Below, piece after piece: positions 8,638 through 16,759 of a DNA stretch of 64,000 nt (its first letter is position 1; each line of letters opens with the position of its first letter). The position numbers were made by a program, and so were the translations under genes. The DNA comes from Rhodanobacter fulvus Jip2. GTDB lineage: Bacteria; Pseudomonadota; Gammaproteobacteria; Xanthomonadales; Rhodanobacteraceae. The notes under the pieces are model-generated. The model saw only the letters and a list, made by a program, of their open reading frames with translations. It ran no database searches and was not told where the DNA came from. The stretch lies in contig NZ_AJXU01000007.1 of the NCBI RefSeq assembly GCF_000264315.1, positions 1 through 64,000 of the forward strand. The letters are read 5' to 3'.

Positions 8638-9566
8638 GCGGCGCCCGCCGTGCCGGTGGTGATCTGCCGGAAAACCTCGTCCAGCCGGCCACGTTCGAGC
8701 TGGATTTCCGATACTTCCAGCCCCTGCTCGCGCAACAGCGTCTGCACCGGCTCCAGGATGCGTATGCCCGGCTTGGGGAACACGGTGATGCGACCGTCCA
8801 GCGGGTCGACCTCGATCGCGGCAACCTGCGGCAACCGCCCCAGCATCTCCTGTGATACCCCGCTGCCGGGCGCGCTGAACGACACCGCGCCGTGGTAGCG
8901 CGAACGCGCCTCCAGTTCCGCGGGCGTGGCATCAGCCAGCAAGGTGCCCTGCGCGATGATCACCACGCGGTTGCACAGCGCGTGCACTTCTTCCAGCAGG
9001 TGGGTGGAAATGAGGATGGTGCGCTCGCGCGCCATGGTGTCAATCAACTGGCGCACGGCGTGCTTCTGGTTCGGGTCCAGGCCATCGGTGGGCTCGTCCA
9101 GCATCAGCACCGGCGGATCGTGCAGGATGGCCTGGGCCAGGCCGACACGCCGCCGCAAGCCCTTGGACAACGTGTCGATGCATTGCTCCATCACGTCGTC
9201 CAGTTGCAACAGGTGCACCACCTCGTCGATGCGCCGGTAACCCAGCTCCGGCTTCAACCGGCGCATGCGCACGATGAACTGCAGAAATTCGCGTACCGTC
9301 AGCTCGCCGTAGCTGGGCGCGCCCTCGGGCAGGTAGCCCAATGCCCGCTTCGCCTTCAGCGGTTCGCGCCGGATATCGTAGCCACACACCCGCGCCGTGC
9401 CCGAGGTCGGCGCCAGGAAGCCGGCGATCATCCGCATCGCCGTGGATTTGCCCGCCCCGTTCGGGCCCAACAGCCCCAGCACCTGGCCCGGTTCGGCGCG
9501 GATGCTCAACGCATCCACCGCGGTGAGGTGGCCATAGCAACGGGTGAGCTGGTCGGTTTCTATCAT
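8634..9566 (-). CDS. ABC transporter ATP-binding protein (GldA-like)
   Basis: 310 residues from the ATG at 9566 (MIETDQLTRCYG). A longer upstream reading frame is rejected because the ABC domain starts here. Walker A is GPNGAGKST, the signature is LSKGLRRR, Walker B is VLMLDEPTDGLD, and a switch histidine lies in LISTHLLEEV. The C-terminal third (after about residue 220) is the extra domain usual in ABC-2 ATPases. It is the first gene of a three-gene exporter operon with the GldF-like and GldG-like genes. The substrate is not evident. Confidence 0.92.
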   Translation of the reverse strand: MIETDQLTRCYGHLTAVDALSIRAEPGQVLGLLGPNGAGKSTAMRMIAGFLAPTSGTARVCGYDIRREPLKAKRALGYLPEGAPSYGELTVREFLQFIVRMRRLKPELGYRRIDEVVHLLQLDDVMEQCIDTLSKGLRRRVGLAQAILHDPPVLMLDEPTDGLDPNQKHAVRQLIDTMARERTILISTHLLEEVHALCNRVVIIAQGTLLADATPAELEARSRYHGAVSFSAPGSGVSQEMLGRLPQVAAIEVDPLDGRITVFPKPGIRILEPVQTLLREQGLEVSEIQLERGRLDEVFRQITTGTAGAA

Positions 9567-9670
9567 GTCCGGTCGACGATCGGGAACAGTGGCTGCGCAC
9601 GAAGCGCTGCCGTGCATCGGAACAATGTAGCGCAAGCGGCGAAGTGTCCGGTGACGGCGTGGCCGGTCGC

Positions 9671-9710
9671 CAAAAAGAAAGGCTCCTCCGTCAGGAAGAG
9701 CCCTTCTTTG
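9671..9710 (-). terminator. rho-independent terminator after the SRPBCC gene
   Basis: On the minus strand the sequence reads AGGGCTCTTCC, a short loop, GGAGGAGCCT, then TTCTTTTT, a GC-rich stem with a T-run. It sits 18 bp beyond the stop of the leftward gene ending at 9728. Confidence 0.85.
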
Positions 9711-9727
9711 CGTGTTGCGGTAGCTGC

Positions 9728-11092
9728 TTACTCGCCAGCGGGCGCTTCGCTGCTGCTGGCCGGCGCGACGCTGCTTGCGCTGGCCGGGGCTGCCGCCGAG
9801 CCGGCGCTGGCCGGAGCCTCTTCCTCAAGCGACGGCGGCTTGATGCCGGCGGCCTGCTCCGGGGTCTGGTCCGGCGCGTTACTCAGCGGCAGGTAGATCT
9901 CGAACTGCGAGTACGTCTCGACGTTGTCGCCGATCTTGGTCTGGATGTTGTACGGGCGGTTGACCACGTCATCGAACGCGTAGCCATGCGTCTGTGCATA
10001 GGCCTTCAGCATGTCGCGGGTCTGCGGCACGCCGGCAAAGGTGCCGTTCCACACGCCCTTCAGGGCCGGGCCACCGAAGGCCAGCGTGGCGCGCACGTTA
10101 CCGTCGACAACCAGGCGACCGTAGCGGTCACGACTGTCCACGGCCAGCGGGACACTGTCCGCATCGGCGCTGCTGCTGCTGGACTCGGCGGGTGCGGCAA
10201 GGGGATTCAATGCCGGCGGCGTGGGCGGCGTCAGCTGCTCGGCCTGACCGTTGACGGTGAGGCTGCTGTTGTCGATCGGCATCGCCACGTCGAAGGTGTA
10301 GGTCTGGTCGCCGTAGTTGGTGGTGAACACGACCCGCGGGCCGGTGACGTTCACACCCAGCTTCTTGGCGGTGGCCTGGATCTGTGCAACCGCCTTGCTG
10401 GTCGCCGCCTCGAAGCCTTCCAGGCCGTCCTTGCGGGCGATCGAGGTGGGCACCAGCAGCACCGGGGTTTGCTGCGTCTGCACGATGTACGGGATCAGGT
10501 CGGCGTAGTCGATGTTCGGCACCGTCGCCATCACGTTCTGCAGGTTGTTCAGGGTGACGTCCACGAAGGAGTCCGGATCGCCGTGGATGTACAGGTTGGC
10601 GAAGCGGTTGACCAGGTTCCAGCCGTAGGCGACGTCATAGGACCAGGTCACTTCGGTCAGCTGACCGCGGCTGCCCTGGCGTTCCAGGTCCAGCGTGAAG
10701 TGCTTGTCCTGACCGCGCCAGTTGTTGTCCAGGTTCCAGACGATGCTGGCAGTCTTGGTGGTGCTGGTGATCTGGTCGAACGACGGGGTGGCGTTGGCGA
10801 TGGTCAGCTTGCCGTTGCCTACCTTCTCGTTGTCGCTGCTCCAGCTCAACTCGGCGCCGGGGCCGTAGGCATTGCCCGAGAAGCTGAACTTCGTGTTCCG
10901 ATCGTACGAACGCAACACCGAGTACTCGGGCACGCGGCGAAGATTGTCGAGCACGTCGTAGACCTGCCGCATGTCCTTGCCGATTACCAGCGACCGCTCC
11001 ACGTGACCGTGGCCCGGCATGACCACACCCGCCACCACGCCGATCAGGGCGACGATGATCAGGGCAACAAAAAATTCAAGGACACGCATCAT
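9728..11092 (-). CDS. SRPBCC/START-like protein with GyrI-like C-terminal half
   Basis: 454 residues. A single N-terminal helix (about 5-27) is followed by an SRPBCC (polyketide cyclase-like) ligand-binding fold at about 30-190. A second region at about 200-410 (including the motif YGRLVVDG and the segment LKAYAQTHGY) resembles the GyrI/effector-binding fold. The C-terminal 35 residues are a low-complexity Ala/Ser/Pro/Glu tail. The combination suggests binding of a hydrophobic ligand at the membrane, but no function is established. The gene has its own terminator, and its upstream region contains a long inverted repeat and a 14-bp tandem duplication. Confidence 0.75.
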   Translation of the reverse strand: MMRVLEFFVALIIVALIGVVAGVVMPGHGHVERSLVIGKDMRQVYDVLDNLRRVPEYSVLRSYDRNTKFSFSGNAYGPGAELSWSSDNEKVGNGKLTIANATPSFDQITSTTKTASIVWNLDNNWRGQDKHFTLDLERQGSRGQLTEVTWSYDVAYGWNLVNRFANLYIHGDPDSFVDVTLNNLQNVMATVPNIDYADLIPYIVQTQQTPVLLVPTSIARKDGLEGFEAATSKAVAQIQATAKKLGVNVTGPRVVFTTNYGDQTYTFDVAMPIDNSSLTVNGQAEQLTPPTPPALNPLAAPAESSSSSADADSVPLAVDSRDRYGRLVVDGNVRATLAFGGPALKGVWNGTFAGVPQTRDMLKAYAQTHGYAFDDVVNRPYNIQTKIGDNVETYSQFEIYLPLSNAPDQTPEQAAGIKPPSLEEEAPASAGSAAAPASASSVAPASSSEAPAGE

Positions 11093-11118
11093 TCCAAGGG
11101 TCTCCGAACGTCTCTACG

Positions 11119-11146
11119 CAGTACCAGGATGGCAGTACCAGGATGG
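11119..11146. repeat. 14-bp perfect tandem duplication
   Basis: The unit CAGTACCAGGATGG occurs twice in direct succession about 27-54 bp upstream of the start of the SRPBCC gene, within its probable 5' untranslated region. Confidence 0.85.
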
Positions 11147-11223
11147 TCTCCCCAACCGCGTGGCGCGGTGCCTCCCATGGGTTGCTACAGGGATGCAAAA
11201 GGGGGGTCGGCAATTGCCGAAGC

Positions 11224-11275
11224 TACGGATGTTACTTGCTCGCGGGCTGGAACGCTATTGCCGGGAACATCCGTA
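11224..11275. promoter_or_regulatory. 10-bp inverted repeat upstream of the SRPBCC gene
   Basis: TACGGATGTT at 11224-11233 and its exact complement AACATCCGTA at 11266-11275 are separated by 32 bases. A 14-base palindrome TCGGCAATTGCCGA lies just beside it at 11207-11220. The pair could form an RNA stem or be a protein operator. No protein is known to bind it. Confidence 0.5.
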
Positions 11276-11339
11276 TGGATGGCCACGTGAAACGGCCTCG
11301 CGGCGCCATTCCGGCAGCCATGGCGAGCCGCGTTGCGGC

Positions 11340-11981
11340 TCAGACGATGCCCAGTTCCAGCGCCTTCAATACGGCGCGGGTACGGTCGCGGACGCCCAGC
11401 TTGGAAAGGATGTTGGATACGTGGTTCTTCACCGTGCCCTCGGCCACTTTCAGCGAATTGGCGATTTCCTTGTTGCTGTAGCCGCCGGAAAGCAGCCGCA
11501 GGATCTCGGTTTCGCGCTCGGTCAGCGGGTCGGGCTGCTCCAGGCTGGTGAACTGGTTCTGCATGCGTGCCACCCCGGCCATCAGCCGCTGGGTGACCAT
11601 CGGCGCCACCAGCGAGCCGCCGCCGGCCACCACGCGCACCGCCTCGACCAGTTGCTCCAGCGACACATCCTTCAGCAGATAACCGCGCGCACCGGCCTTC
11701 AGCCCCTGCAGCACCAGTTGGTCGTCGTCGAAGGTGGTGAGGATGATGGTGGGCGGCAGTTCATCGCGGGACGCCAGCGTCTGCAACACTTCCAACCCGC
11801 TCATGTTGGGCATGCGCAGGTCCAGCAGCACCACGTCGGGCTTGATCCGCGGAATCTCGCGTATCGCCTGGGCGCCGTCGGCGCATTCGGCCACGACGCG
11901 GATGTCAGCAGCGAGATCCAGCAGCGAACGTACGCCCTGGCGCACCAGATTCTGGTCGTCGACGAGACAAACGGAAATCAT
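11340..11981 (-). CDS. NarL/LuxR-type response regulator
   Basis: 213 residues. The receiver domain shows the acidic pair D8-D9, the phospho-acceptor D54 (VVLLDLRMPN) and the conserved lysine in GYLLKDVS. A LuxR-type helix-turn-helix follows at about 150-205 (LTERETEILRLLSGG, then NKEIANSL and VKNHVSNIL). It is encoded downstream of a sensor kinase on the same strand, with about 140 bp between them, and the two should form a pair. Regulators of this group are often linked to ABC exporters, and one such exporter operon lies nearby, but a link is only a guess. Confidence 0.92.
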   Translation of the reverse strand: MISVCLVDDQNLVRQGVRSLLDLAADIRVVAECADGAQAIREIPRIKPDVVLLDLRMPNMSGLEVLQTLASRDELPPTIILTTFDDDQLVLQGLKAGARGYLLKDVSLEQLVEAVRVVAGGGSLVAPMVTQRLMAGVARMQNQFTSLEQPDPLTERETEILRLLSGGYSNKEIANSLKVAEGTVKNHVSNILSKLGVRDRTRAVLKALELGIV

Positions 11982-12120
11982 CGCGCATCCTCAAGCAGTA
12001 AGGCCCATGGGGCGGTATCGGCACGACGCATCGCCCCCGTCAGCAGTGCATTCTTGCATGTCTGCGCGGGCCACGGAAAACCCTTGGTGTGGCCGCAATC
12101 CCCATCGCCGGCAGCGGCGC

Positions 12121-13347
12121 TCAGGGCATTCGCAGCGCCGGCGGGTCGAATCGCGTGGGCGCGTGCGCCAGCGACGGGTGCTCACCCAGCGGCAATCGCA
12201 CCGACAGCGCAAAACCGCGGCTGACGCCGGTATGCAGGGTGACGCTGCCGCCAAATTCGGCCAGCCGCTCGCGCATGCCCGAGAGCCCGTTGCCCGGCTT
12301 GACCTGGGCCGCGCCACGGCCGTCGTCGCGCGCCTGCAGGCCGACCTCGCTGGCCTCGGCATAGGCGAAATCCAGCCACAGGTTGCGCGCGCCCGCGTGC
12401 CGCGCGGTGTTGGTGATGATCTCCTGCGCGCAACGCAGCAGCACATGTGCCCGCCGCGGATCTTCCACACTGAAGCGCGGCGGCATCTCCACATGGATCT
12501 TCAGCCCGGGCACGCCATCCGTAAGCGTGCGCAGGGCGCGGGTGAGGTCGACCGCATCATCCTGGCGCAGTTCGCTCACCGCTTCGCGCACGTCGGAAAG
12601 GAGATGCCGCGCCGTGCTCTGCGCCTTGCGCACGTGGGCGCCCGCCGCCTCGTTGGTGAGGTGGCTGGCCACTTCGAGGTTGAGACTCAGCGCAGTGAGG
12701 TGGTGGCCGATGACGTCATGCAGATCGCGCGCGATGCGCATGCGCTCGGCGATGCGGCTGGACTCGGCCAGCAAGGCCCGCGTGGCGCGCAGTTCCGAAT
12801 TGAGGCGGCGCTGCACTTCGCGCTCCTCCGCCTGCTGGCTGGCGATCGCCGAGGTGGTGAACACCAGCACGGAAATGCCCAGGTAGACACTCGCCTGCAC
12901 GAAACCGATCGCGATGCTGTGGTCGTACTCCGGGAACGTGGCGAACACCGCCACCAGACTCAAATGCTGCAATACCAGCCACAGTCCGCCCATCCAGAAC
13001 GGCAGCAGCCAGGGCAGGACCACCGAGGCCACCACCATCAGCATGGCCGACAGGCCGCTGTGGCTGTACCAGCCCACCGCCACCGCCGCCGCCGTCATCA
13101 GCGCCAGGCCCAGCAACTTCAGCGCGGGGTAACGGCGCGAGCCCAGGTTGCTGGTCAGCAACCAGTACATCAGCCCGAACACCAGGTAGCACAGCGTCCA
13201 CAGCAACAGCGAGAAACTCGGCCGCTGCAACTGGTTCAGGCGCTCGGCCGCCCAGGTGGTGACCAGCGGCGTCCCGGCTGACAAATAGGTAAAGAACCCC
13301 GCGTAACGGAGCAGCAGGCGGATATGGTTGAAGAATGGCCATCGCAT
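12121..13347 (-). CDS. membrane sensor histidine kinase (HisKA_3 type)
   Basis: 408 residues from the ATG at 13347 (MRWPFFNHIRLLL). The N-terminal half has five or six predicted membrane helices (about 10-165) with no obvious extracellular sensor domain, so it may sense within or at the membrane. The dimerisation/phospho-acceptor box is ARDLHDVIGHHLTAL with H210. The C-terminal ATPase region has an N-box (CAQEIITNTARHAGA) and a DDGRG motif. It is partner of the NarL-type regulator just downstream. The divergent GNAT-minCDE genes start about 190 bp away on the other strand. Confidence 0.9.
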   Translation of the reverse strand: MRWPFFNHIRLLLRYAGFFTYLSAGTPLVTTWAAERLNQLQRPSFSLLLWTLCYLVFGLMYWLLTSNLGSRRYPALKLLGLALMTAAAVAVGWYSHSGLSAMLMVVASVVLPWLLPFWMGGLWLVLQHLSLVAVFATFPEYDHSIAIGFVQASVYLGISVLVFTTSAIASQQAEEREVQRRLNSELRATRALLAESSRIAERMRIARDLHDVIGHHLTALSLNLEVASHLTNEAAGAHVRKAQSTARHLLSDVREAVSELRQDDAVDLTRALRTLTDGVPGLKIHVEMPPRFSVEDPRRAHVLLRCAQEIITNTARHAGARNLWLDFAYAEASEVGLQARDDGRGAAQVKPGNGLSGMRERLAEFGGSVTLHTGVSRGFALSVRLPLGEHPSLAHAPTRFDPPALRMP

Positions 13348-13535
13348 GGCGCGCATCATTGGCCGTGCGGGCGCCCAGCGCAATCCACGACAGTCAGCAG
13401 AAGCGCGCCGGCGCCGGCTTTACAAAGGTTTTACATGGGCTTTCGCCGGTGTACGGGGCATGGCCGCATGGCATAATGGCGACTTTGCGAGGCCGTGCGT
13501 TGGCCTTTCCCCGACTCCATCAAGCGGAGCAACGA

Positions 13536-14156
13536 ATGGTTCTTGCCATCCGCGACGTGCGCGAGCACGACCTGGATGCGGTGCTGGCGCTCAACAACGC
13601 CGCCGGCCGCTCCATCCTGGCACTCGACTCCGCGCGGTTGCGCTATTTCTACGAGCACGCGGAATACTTCCGCGTGGCCGAGGTCGACGGTCACCTGGCC
13701 GGTTTCCTTATCGCCCTTCGCGATGGCGGCGAGTACGACAGCCCCAACTACCGCTGGTTCGGCGAGCATTACCCGCAGTTCATGTACATCGATCGCATCG
13801 TGATCGCCAACGCCTACCATCGCCACGGCCTGGGCCGCGTGCTGTATTGCGACGTGCACAGCTACGCCGAAGTGCGCGTGCCGTTGCTCACCTGCGAAGT
13901 GCTGCTGGAACCACGCGACGACGTGGTCGTGCTTTTCCACGGCACCTATGGCTTCCAGGAAGTCGGCCAGCAACGCATGGGCAAGGACGGCCCGCAGGTC
14001 AGCCTGCTGGCGCTCGACCTGCCCAGTTACGCCTACGTGCGCGAAACCTGGCTCGACAAGGGCGGCCTGCCCGACGTGCCCTGGTTGAGCGAGCGCACCG
14101 TGCCGGCACTGGCCCCCACCCCTGCGCGCACATCGGCGGGAAAACAACATTCATGA
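13536..14156 (+). CDS. GNAT family acetyltransferase
   Basis: 206 residues from the ATG at 13536, which has a ribosome site (CGGAG) 7 bases upstream; the longer frame upstream is not family-like. The acetyl-CoA binding region is DRIVIANAYHRHGLGRVL (motif A, R/Q-x-x-G-x-G/A type) near residue 90. The long C-terminal part after residue 150 is less usual. The gene overlaps minC by four bases (ATGA), so it is cotranscribed and translationally coupled with the Min operon, although no role in division is known. Confidence 0.8.
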   Translation: MVLAIRDVREHDLDAVLALNNAAGRSILALDSARLRYFYEHAEYFRVAEVDGHLAGFLIALRDGGEYDSPNYRWFGEHYPQFMYIDRIVIANAYHRHGLGRVLYCDVHSYAEVRVPLLTCEVLLEPRDDVVVLFHGTYGFQEVGQQRMGKDGPQVSLLALDLPSYAYVRETWLDKGGLPDVPWLSERTVPALAPTPARTSAGKQHS

Positions 14157-14911
14157 ACGCAAAAACCGAAACAACCGACGCCTGCGATCTGCGCTTCGGC
14201 CAGGTCGGCATCGCCTGCGTGCGCGTGCGCCGGGTAGACGCGGCCGCATTGTGCGAGGAACTGGAACGCCGCGTGCGTGCTGCACCGCAGATGTTCTCCC
14301 GCGCCGCCGTGGTGCTGGACCTCAGTCACCTGCTGCAACTGCCCGACGACGGCACCGTCGACGCACTGCTCGAAGCGGTGCGCAGCGCCGGCATGCTGCC
14401 GGTGGGGCTGGCCTACGGCACCAGCGAAACCGAGGCATTGGCCAGCCGCATGGGCCTGCCCCTGATCGCCAAGTTCCGCGCCGCCTATGAGCCGGCCGCG
14501 GCCACGCCGGCCGCCGAAACCCGCGCGCCCGAACCCGTGGCGCGGCCGGAGCCGATCCTGGCGCCACCCGAAGCGGGCCACCCGCTCGGCGCGCAGCATC
14601 ACGACGGCTCGGTGCGCTCCGGCCAGCAGATCTACGCCCGCGACCGCGACCTGATCGTCACCGGTGCGATCGCCAACGGTGCCGAAGTGATCGCCGACGG
14701 CAATATCCACATCTACGGCGGGCTGCGTGGGCGTGCCATGGCCGGTGCGCAAGGCGACGAGAAAGCGCGCATCTACGTCTCCGATTTCCGGGCGGAACTG
14801 GTGGCCATCGCGGGCCAGTACCGCGTGTTCGAACAAATTCCCGACGACCTCGAGGGCCGGTCCGTGCAATGCTGGCTCGAGGGCGAAAAACTGTTGATCG
14901 CAAAACTGTGA
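14153..14911 (+). CDS. minC: septum site-determining protein MinC
   Basis: 252 residues. The N-terminal domain (about 1-105) has the MinC FtsZ-inhibiting fold and a Pro/Ala/Glu-rich linker follows (about 112-150). The C-terminal beta-helix (about 155-252) shows the family motifs GAIANGAEVIADGNIHIYG and LRGRAMAGAQGD, which mediate dimerisation and MinD binding. It inhibits FtsZ ring formation at the poles. It overlaps the preceding GNAT gene and lies 34 bp before minD, in the standard minC-minD-minE order. Confidence 0.95.
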   Translation: MNAKTETTDACDLRFGQVGIACVRVRRVDAAALCEELERRVRAAPQMFSRAAVVLDLSHLLQLPDDGTVDALLEAVRSAGMLPVGLAYGTSETEALASRMGLPLIAKFRAAYEPAAATPAAETRAPEPVARPEPILAPPEAGHPLGAQHHDGSVRSGQQIYARDRDLIVTGAIANGAEVIADGNIHIYGGLRGRAMAGAQGDEKARIYVSDFRAELVAIAGQYRVFEQIPDDLEGRSVQCWLEGEKLLIAKL

Positions 14912-14945
14912 TCAGCTGCAACAACAACCTTGCGGAGATGGGCTC

Positions 14946-15761
14946 TTGACTGCTGAGATTATCGTTGTCACTTCCGGCAAGGGCGGCGTCGGCAAGACGA
15001 CCACCAGCGCCTCGCTCGCCACCGGCCTGGCCATGGCCGGCAAGAAAGTCGCCGTGATCGACTTCGACGTCGGCCTGCGCAACCTCGACCTGATCATGGG
15101 CTGCGAGCGGCGCGTGGTGTACGACTTCGTCAACGTGGTGCATGGCGAAGCCACCCTGAAACAGTCGCTGATCAAGGACAAGCGCTACGAAAACCTGTTC
15201 GTGCTGGCCGCCAGCCAGACGCGCGACAAGGATGCACTGACCCAGGAAGGCGTCGAGAAGGTGCTCGACAGCCTCTCCGAGGAGGGCTTCGATTACGTCA
15301 TCTGCGATTCGCCCGCCGGCATCGAGAAAGGCGCCCACCTGGCGATGTACTTCGCCGACAAGGCCGTCGTGGTGGTGAACCCGGAGGTGTCGTCGGTACG
15401 CGACTCCGACCGCATCCTGGGCCTGCTCGCCAGCAAGACGCGGCGCGCCGAGCGCGGTGAAGGCCAGGTCACCCAGCACCTGCTGCTGACCCGCTACAAC
15501 CCGGCCCGCGTGGCGATCGGCGAGATGCTCAGCGTCACCGACGTGGAGGACATCCTGGGCATCAAGGTGGTCGGCGTGATTCCGGAGTCGGAAAACGTGC
15601 TCACCGCGTCCAACAACGGTGTGCCGGTGATCGTCGACACGGCGTCCCCGGCCGGACAAGCCTACAGCGACACGGTGGCCCGCATCCTCGGCGAAGAGCG
15701 TCCGCTTCGCTTCATCGATGTGCCCAAGAAGGGCTTTCTCCAGCGCGTGTTCGGAGGTTGA
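14946..15761 (+). CDS. minD: septum site-determining ATPase MinD
   Basis: 271 residues with a TTG start codon at 14946, preceded by GGAGATG. No upstream ATG is possible without losing the conserved N-terminus (TAEIIVVTSGKGGVGKTT). The deviant Walker A is GKGGVGKTT at about 11-19, and the C-terminal amphipathic membrane-targeting helix is KKGFLQRVFGG. MinD-ATP recruits MinC to the membrane, and MinE triggers its release, giving pole-to-pole oscillation. The ribosome site of minE (GGAGG) lies inside the last codons of minD. Confidence 0.97.
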   Translation: MTAEIIVVTSGKGGVGKTTTSASLATGLAMAGKKVAVIDFDVGLRNLDLIMGCERRVVYDFVNVVHGEATLKQSLIKDKRYENLFVLAASQTRDKDALTQEGVEKVLDSLSEEGFDYVICDSPAGIEKGAHLAMYFADKAVVVVNPEVSSVRDSDRILGLLASKTRRAERGEGQVTQHLLLTRYNPARVAIGEMLSVTDVEDILGIKVVGVIPESENVLTASNNGVPVIVDTASPAGQAYSDTVARILGEERPLRFIDVPKKGFLQRVFGG

Positions 15762-15766
15762 TCACG

Positions 15767-16057
15767 ATGGGTATTCTTGATTTCCTGAAGCGCCGGCCCG
15801 AGCCGACCGCCACCGTGGCGCGCGAGCGGCTGCGCATCATCGTGGCGCAGGAGCGTTCCTCCCGCGGCGCGCCCGACTATCTGCCGATGATGCGCAACGA
15901 ACTGCTCGAAGTGATCAAGAAGTATGTTCACGTCGACATCGAGGCCATCAACATCAACCTGGAGCGCGACAGCGGCCACGAAATCCTGGAGCTGTCGGTG
16001 ACGCTGCCCGACGGCAAGGCAAAATCGGACGCCACCAACGCCACCACGGCCAACTGA
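15767..16057 (+). CDS. minE: cell division topological specificity factor MinE
   Basis: 96 residues from the ATG at 15767 (MGILDFLKRR), which keeps the conserved N-terminal membrane-binding helix. The anti-MinCD helix includes ARERLRIIVAQERS and is followed by the dimerisation domain (VDIEAININLERD). It stimulates MinD ATPase activity and sets the oscillation. The start follows the minD stop by five bases, after a strong GGAGG. A GC-rich hairpin lies 14 bp beyond the stop. Confidence 0.96.
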   Translation: MGILDFLKRRPEPTATVARERLRIIVAQERSSRGAPDYLPMMRNELLEVIKKYVHVDIEAININLERDSGHEILELSVTLPDGKAKSDATNATTAN

Positions 16058-16070
16058 GCGCTCCGAAGTC

Positions 16071-16097
16071 GCGGGCCGGCGCCTTCGGCCGGCCCGC
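16071..16097 (+). terminator. hairpin after minE
   Basis: A perfect 10-bp stem, GCGGGCCGGC and GCCGGCCCGC, around a 7-base loop, followed by TTCCTCCTT. The pyrimidine tract is weak, so termination may be partial. It separates the min genes from the HExxH gene. Confidence 0.7.
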
Positions 16098-16121
16098 TTC
16101 CTCCTTCAGTCGCCGCCACGC

Positions 16122-16610
16122 ATGCCATCCGAACCTCCCTTTCCAGCCGGATCTCCCGACACCGTGTTGCGGCTGGCCGAACTCGGCTTCGACGCGCCCA
16201 CCGCGCTGCTTGCCCGCTACGGCCTGGCGCTGCAGCGCGTCGACGGCGGCGCACCCATTCCCGGCAGTTTCTGGGGCGATGAGGAGGCCGGCATCATCGG
16301 CACGACGGTCTACGCGCGGGCGGATACGCCGCTGCATTCGCTGCTGCACGAGGCCTGCCACCTCATCGTGATGCCACCGGACAGACGTCTGGACGTCCAT
16401 ACCAACGCCACCGATTCGATCGAGGAAGAGGACGCCACCTGCTACCTGCAGATCGTGCTGGCCGACGCCTTCCCCGGCGTGGGCCGCCAACGCCTGATGG
16501 CCGACATGGATGCCTGGGGCTACACGTTTCGGCTGGGTTCGACCCGGGCCTGGTTCGAAAACGACGCCGCCGAAGCACGGACGTTCCTCACCCTGCGCGG
16601 CTTGATCTGA
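16122..16610 (+). CDS. unrecognised protein with HExxH metal-site motif
   Basis: 162 residues, not assigned to a named family. The visible feature is H76-E77-A-C-H80 inside LHSLLHEACHLIV, a zinc-metallopeptidase style HExxH helix, followed about 20 residues later by an acidic run (EEEDATC, residues 101-107) that could give the third ligand, as in gluzincin or ImmA/IrrE-like peptidases. There is no signal peptide or membrane segment, so it should be cytoplasmic. It lies 65 bp after minE on the same strand, behind a hairpin. A peptidase role is inferred from the motif alone. Confidence 0.65.
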   Translation: MPSEPPFPAGSPDTVLRLAELGFDAPTALLARYGLALQRVDGGAPIPGSFWGDEEAGIIGTTVYARADTPLHSLLHEACHLIVMPPDRRLDVHTNATDSIEEEDATCYLQIVLADAFPGVGRQRLMADMDAWGYTFRLGSTRAWFENDAAEARTFLTLRGLI

Positions 16611-16659
16611 GGCCCCGCCCCTGCTGGCAAAGAAGTGCCGAGCGGGTCCGGCCTTACTC

Positions 16660-16700
16660 CCTCCCCTGCTCGCAGGGGAGGGCTGGGGAGGGGTTGCTCT
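16660..16700. repeat. CCTCCCC/GGGGAGGG palindromic intergenic repeat
   Basis: CTCCCCTGC TCG GCAGGGGAG-type inverted arms (about 16669-16686), followed by further GGGGAGGGG, lie between the convergent HExxH gene and the chaB-like gene. It looks like a relative of the element at 42.5 kb and could act as a bidirectional transcription end. Confidence 0.5.
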
Positions 16701-16759
16701 TCGCTGCAAAACCAAGAGGCTCCCTCCCAACTTCCCCCGCATTTAAGGGCGCGCACGCG

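Noticed and set aside
6556-8898. A 780-codon plus-strand frame opposite the GldG-like and GldF-like genes
   Set aside because: Composition (Gln/Arg/His/Ala) is typical of antisense translation, and the minus-strand genes have clear families.
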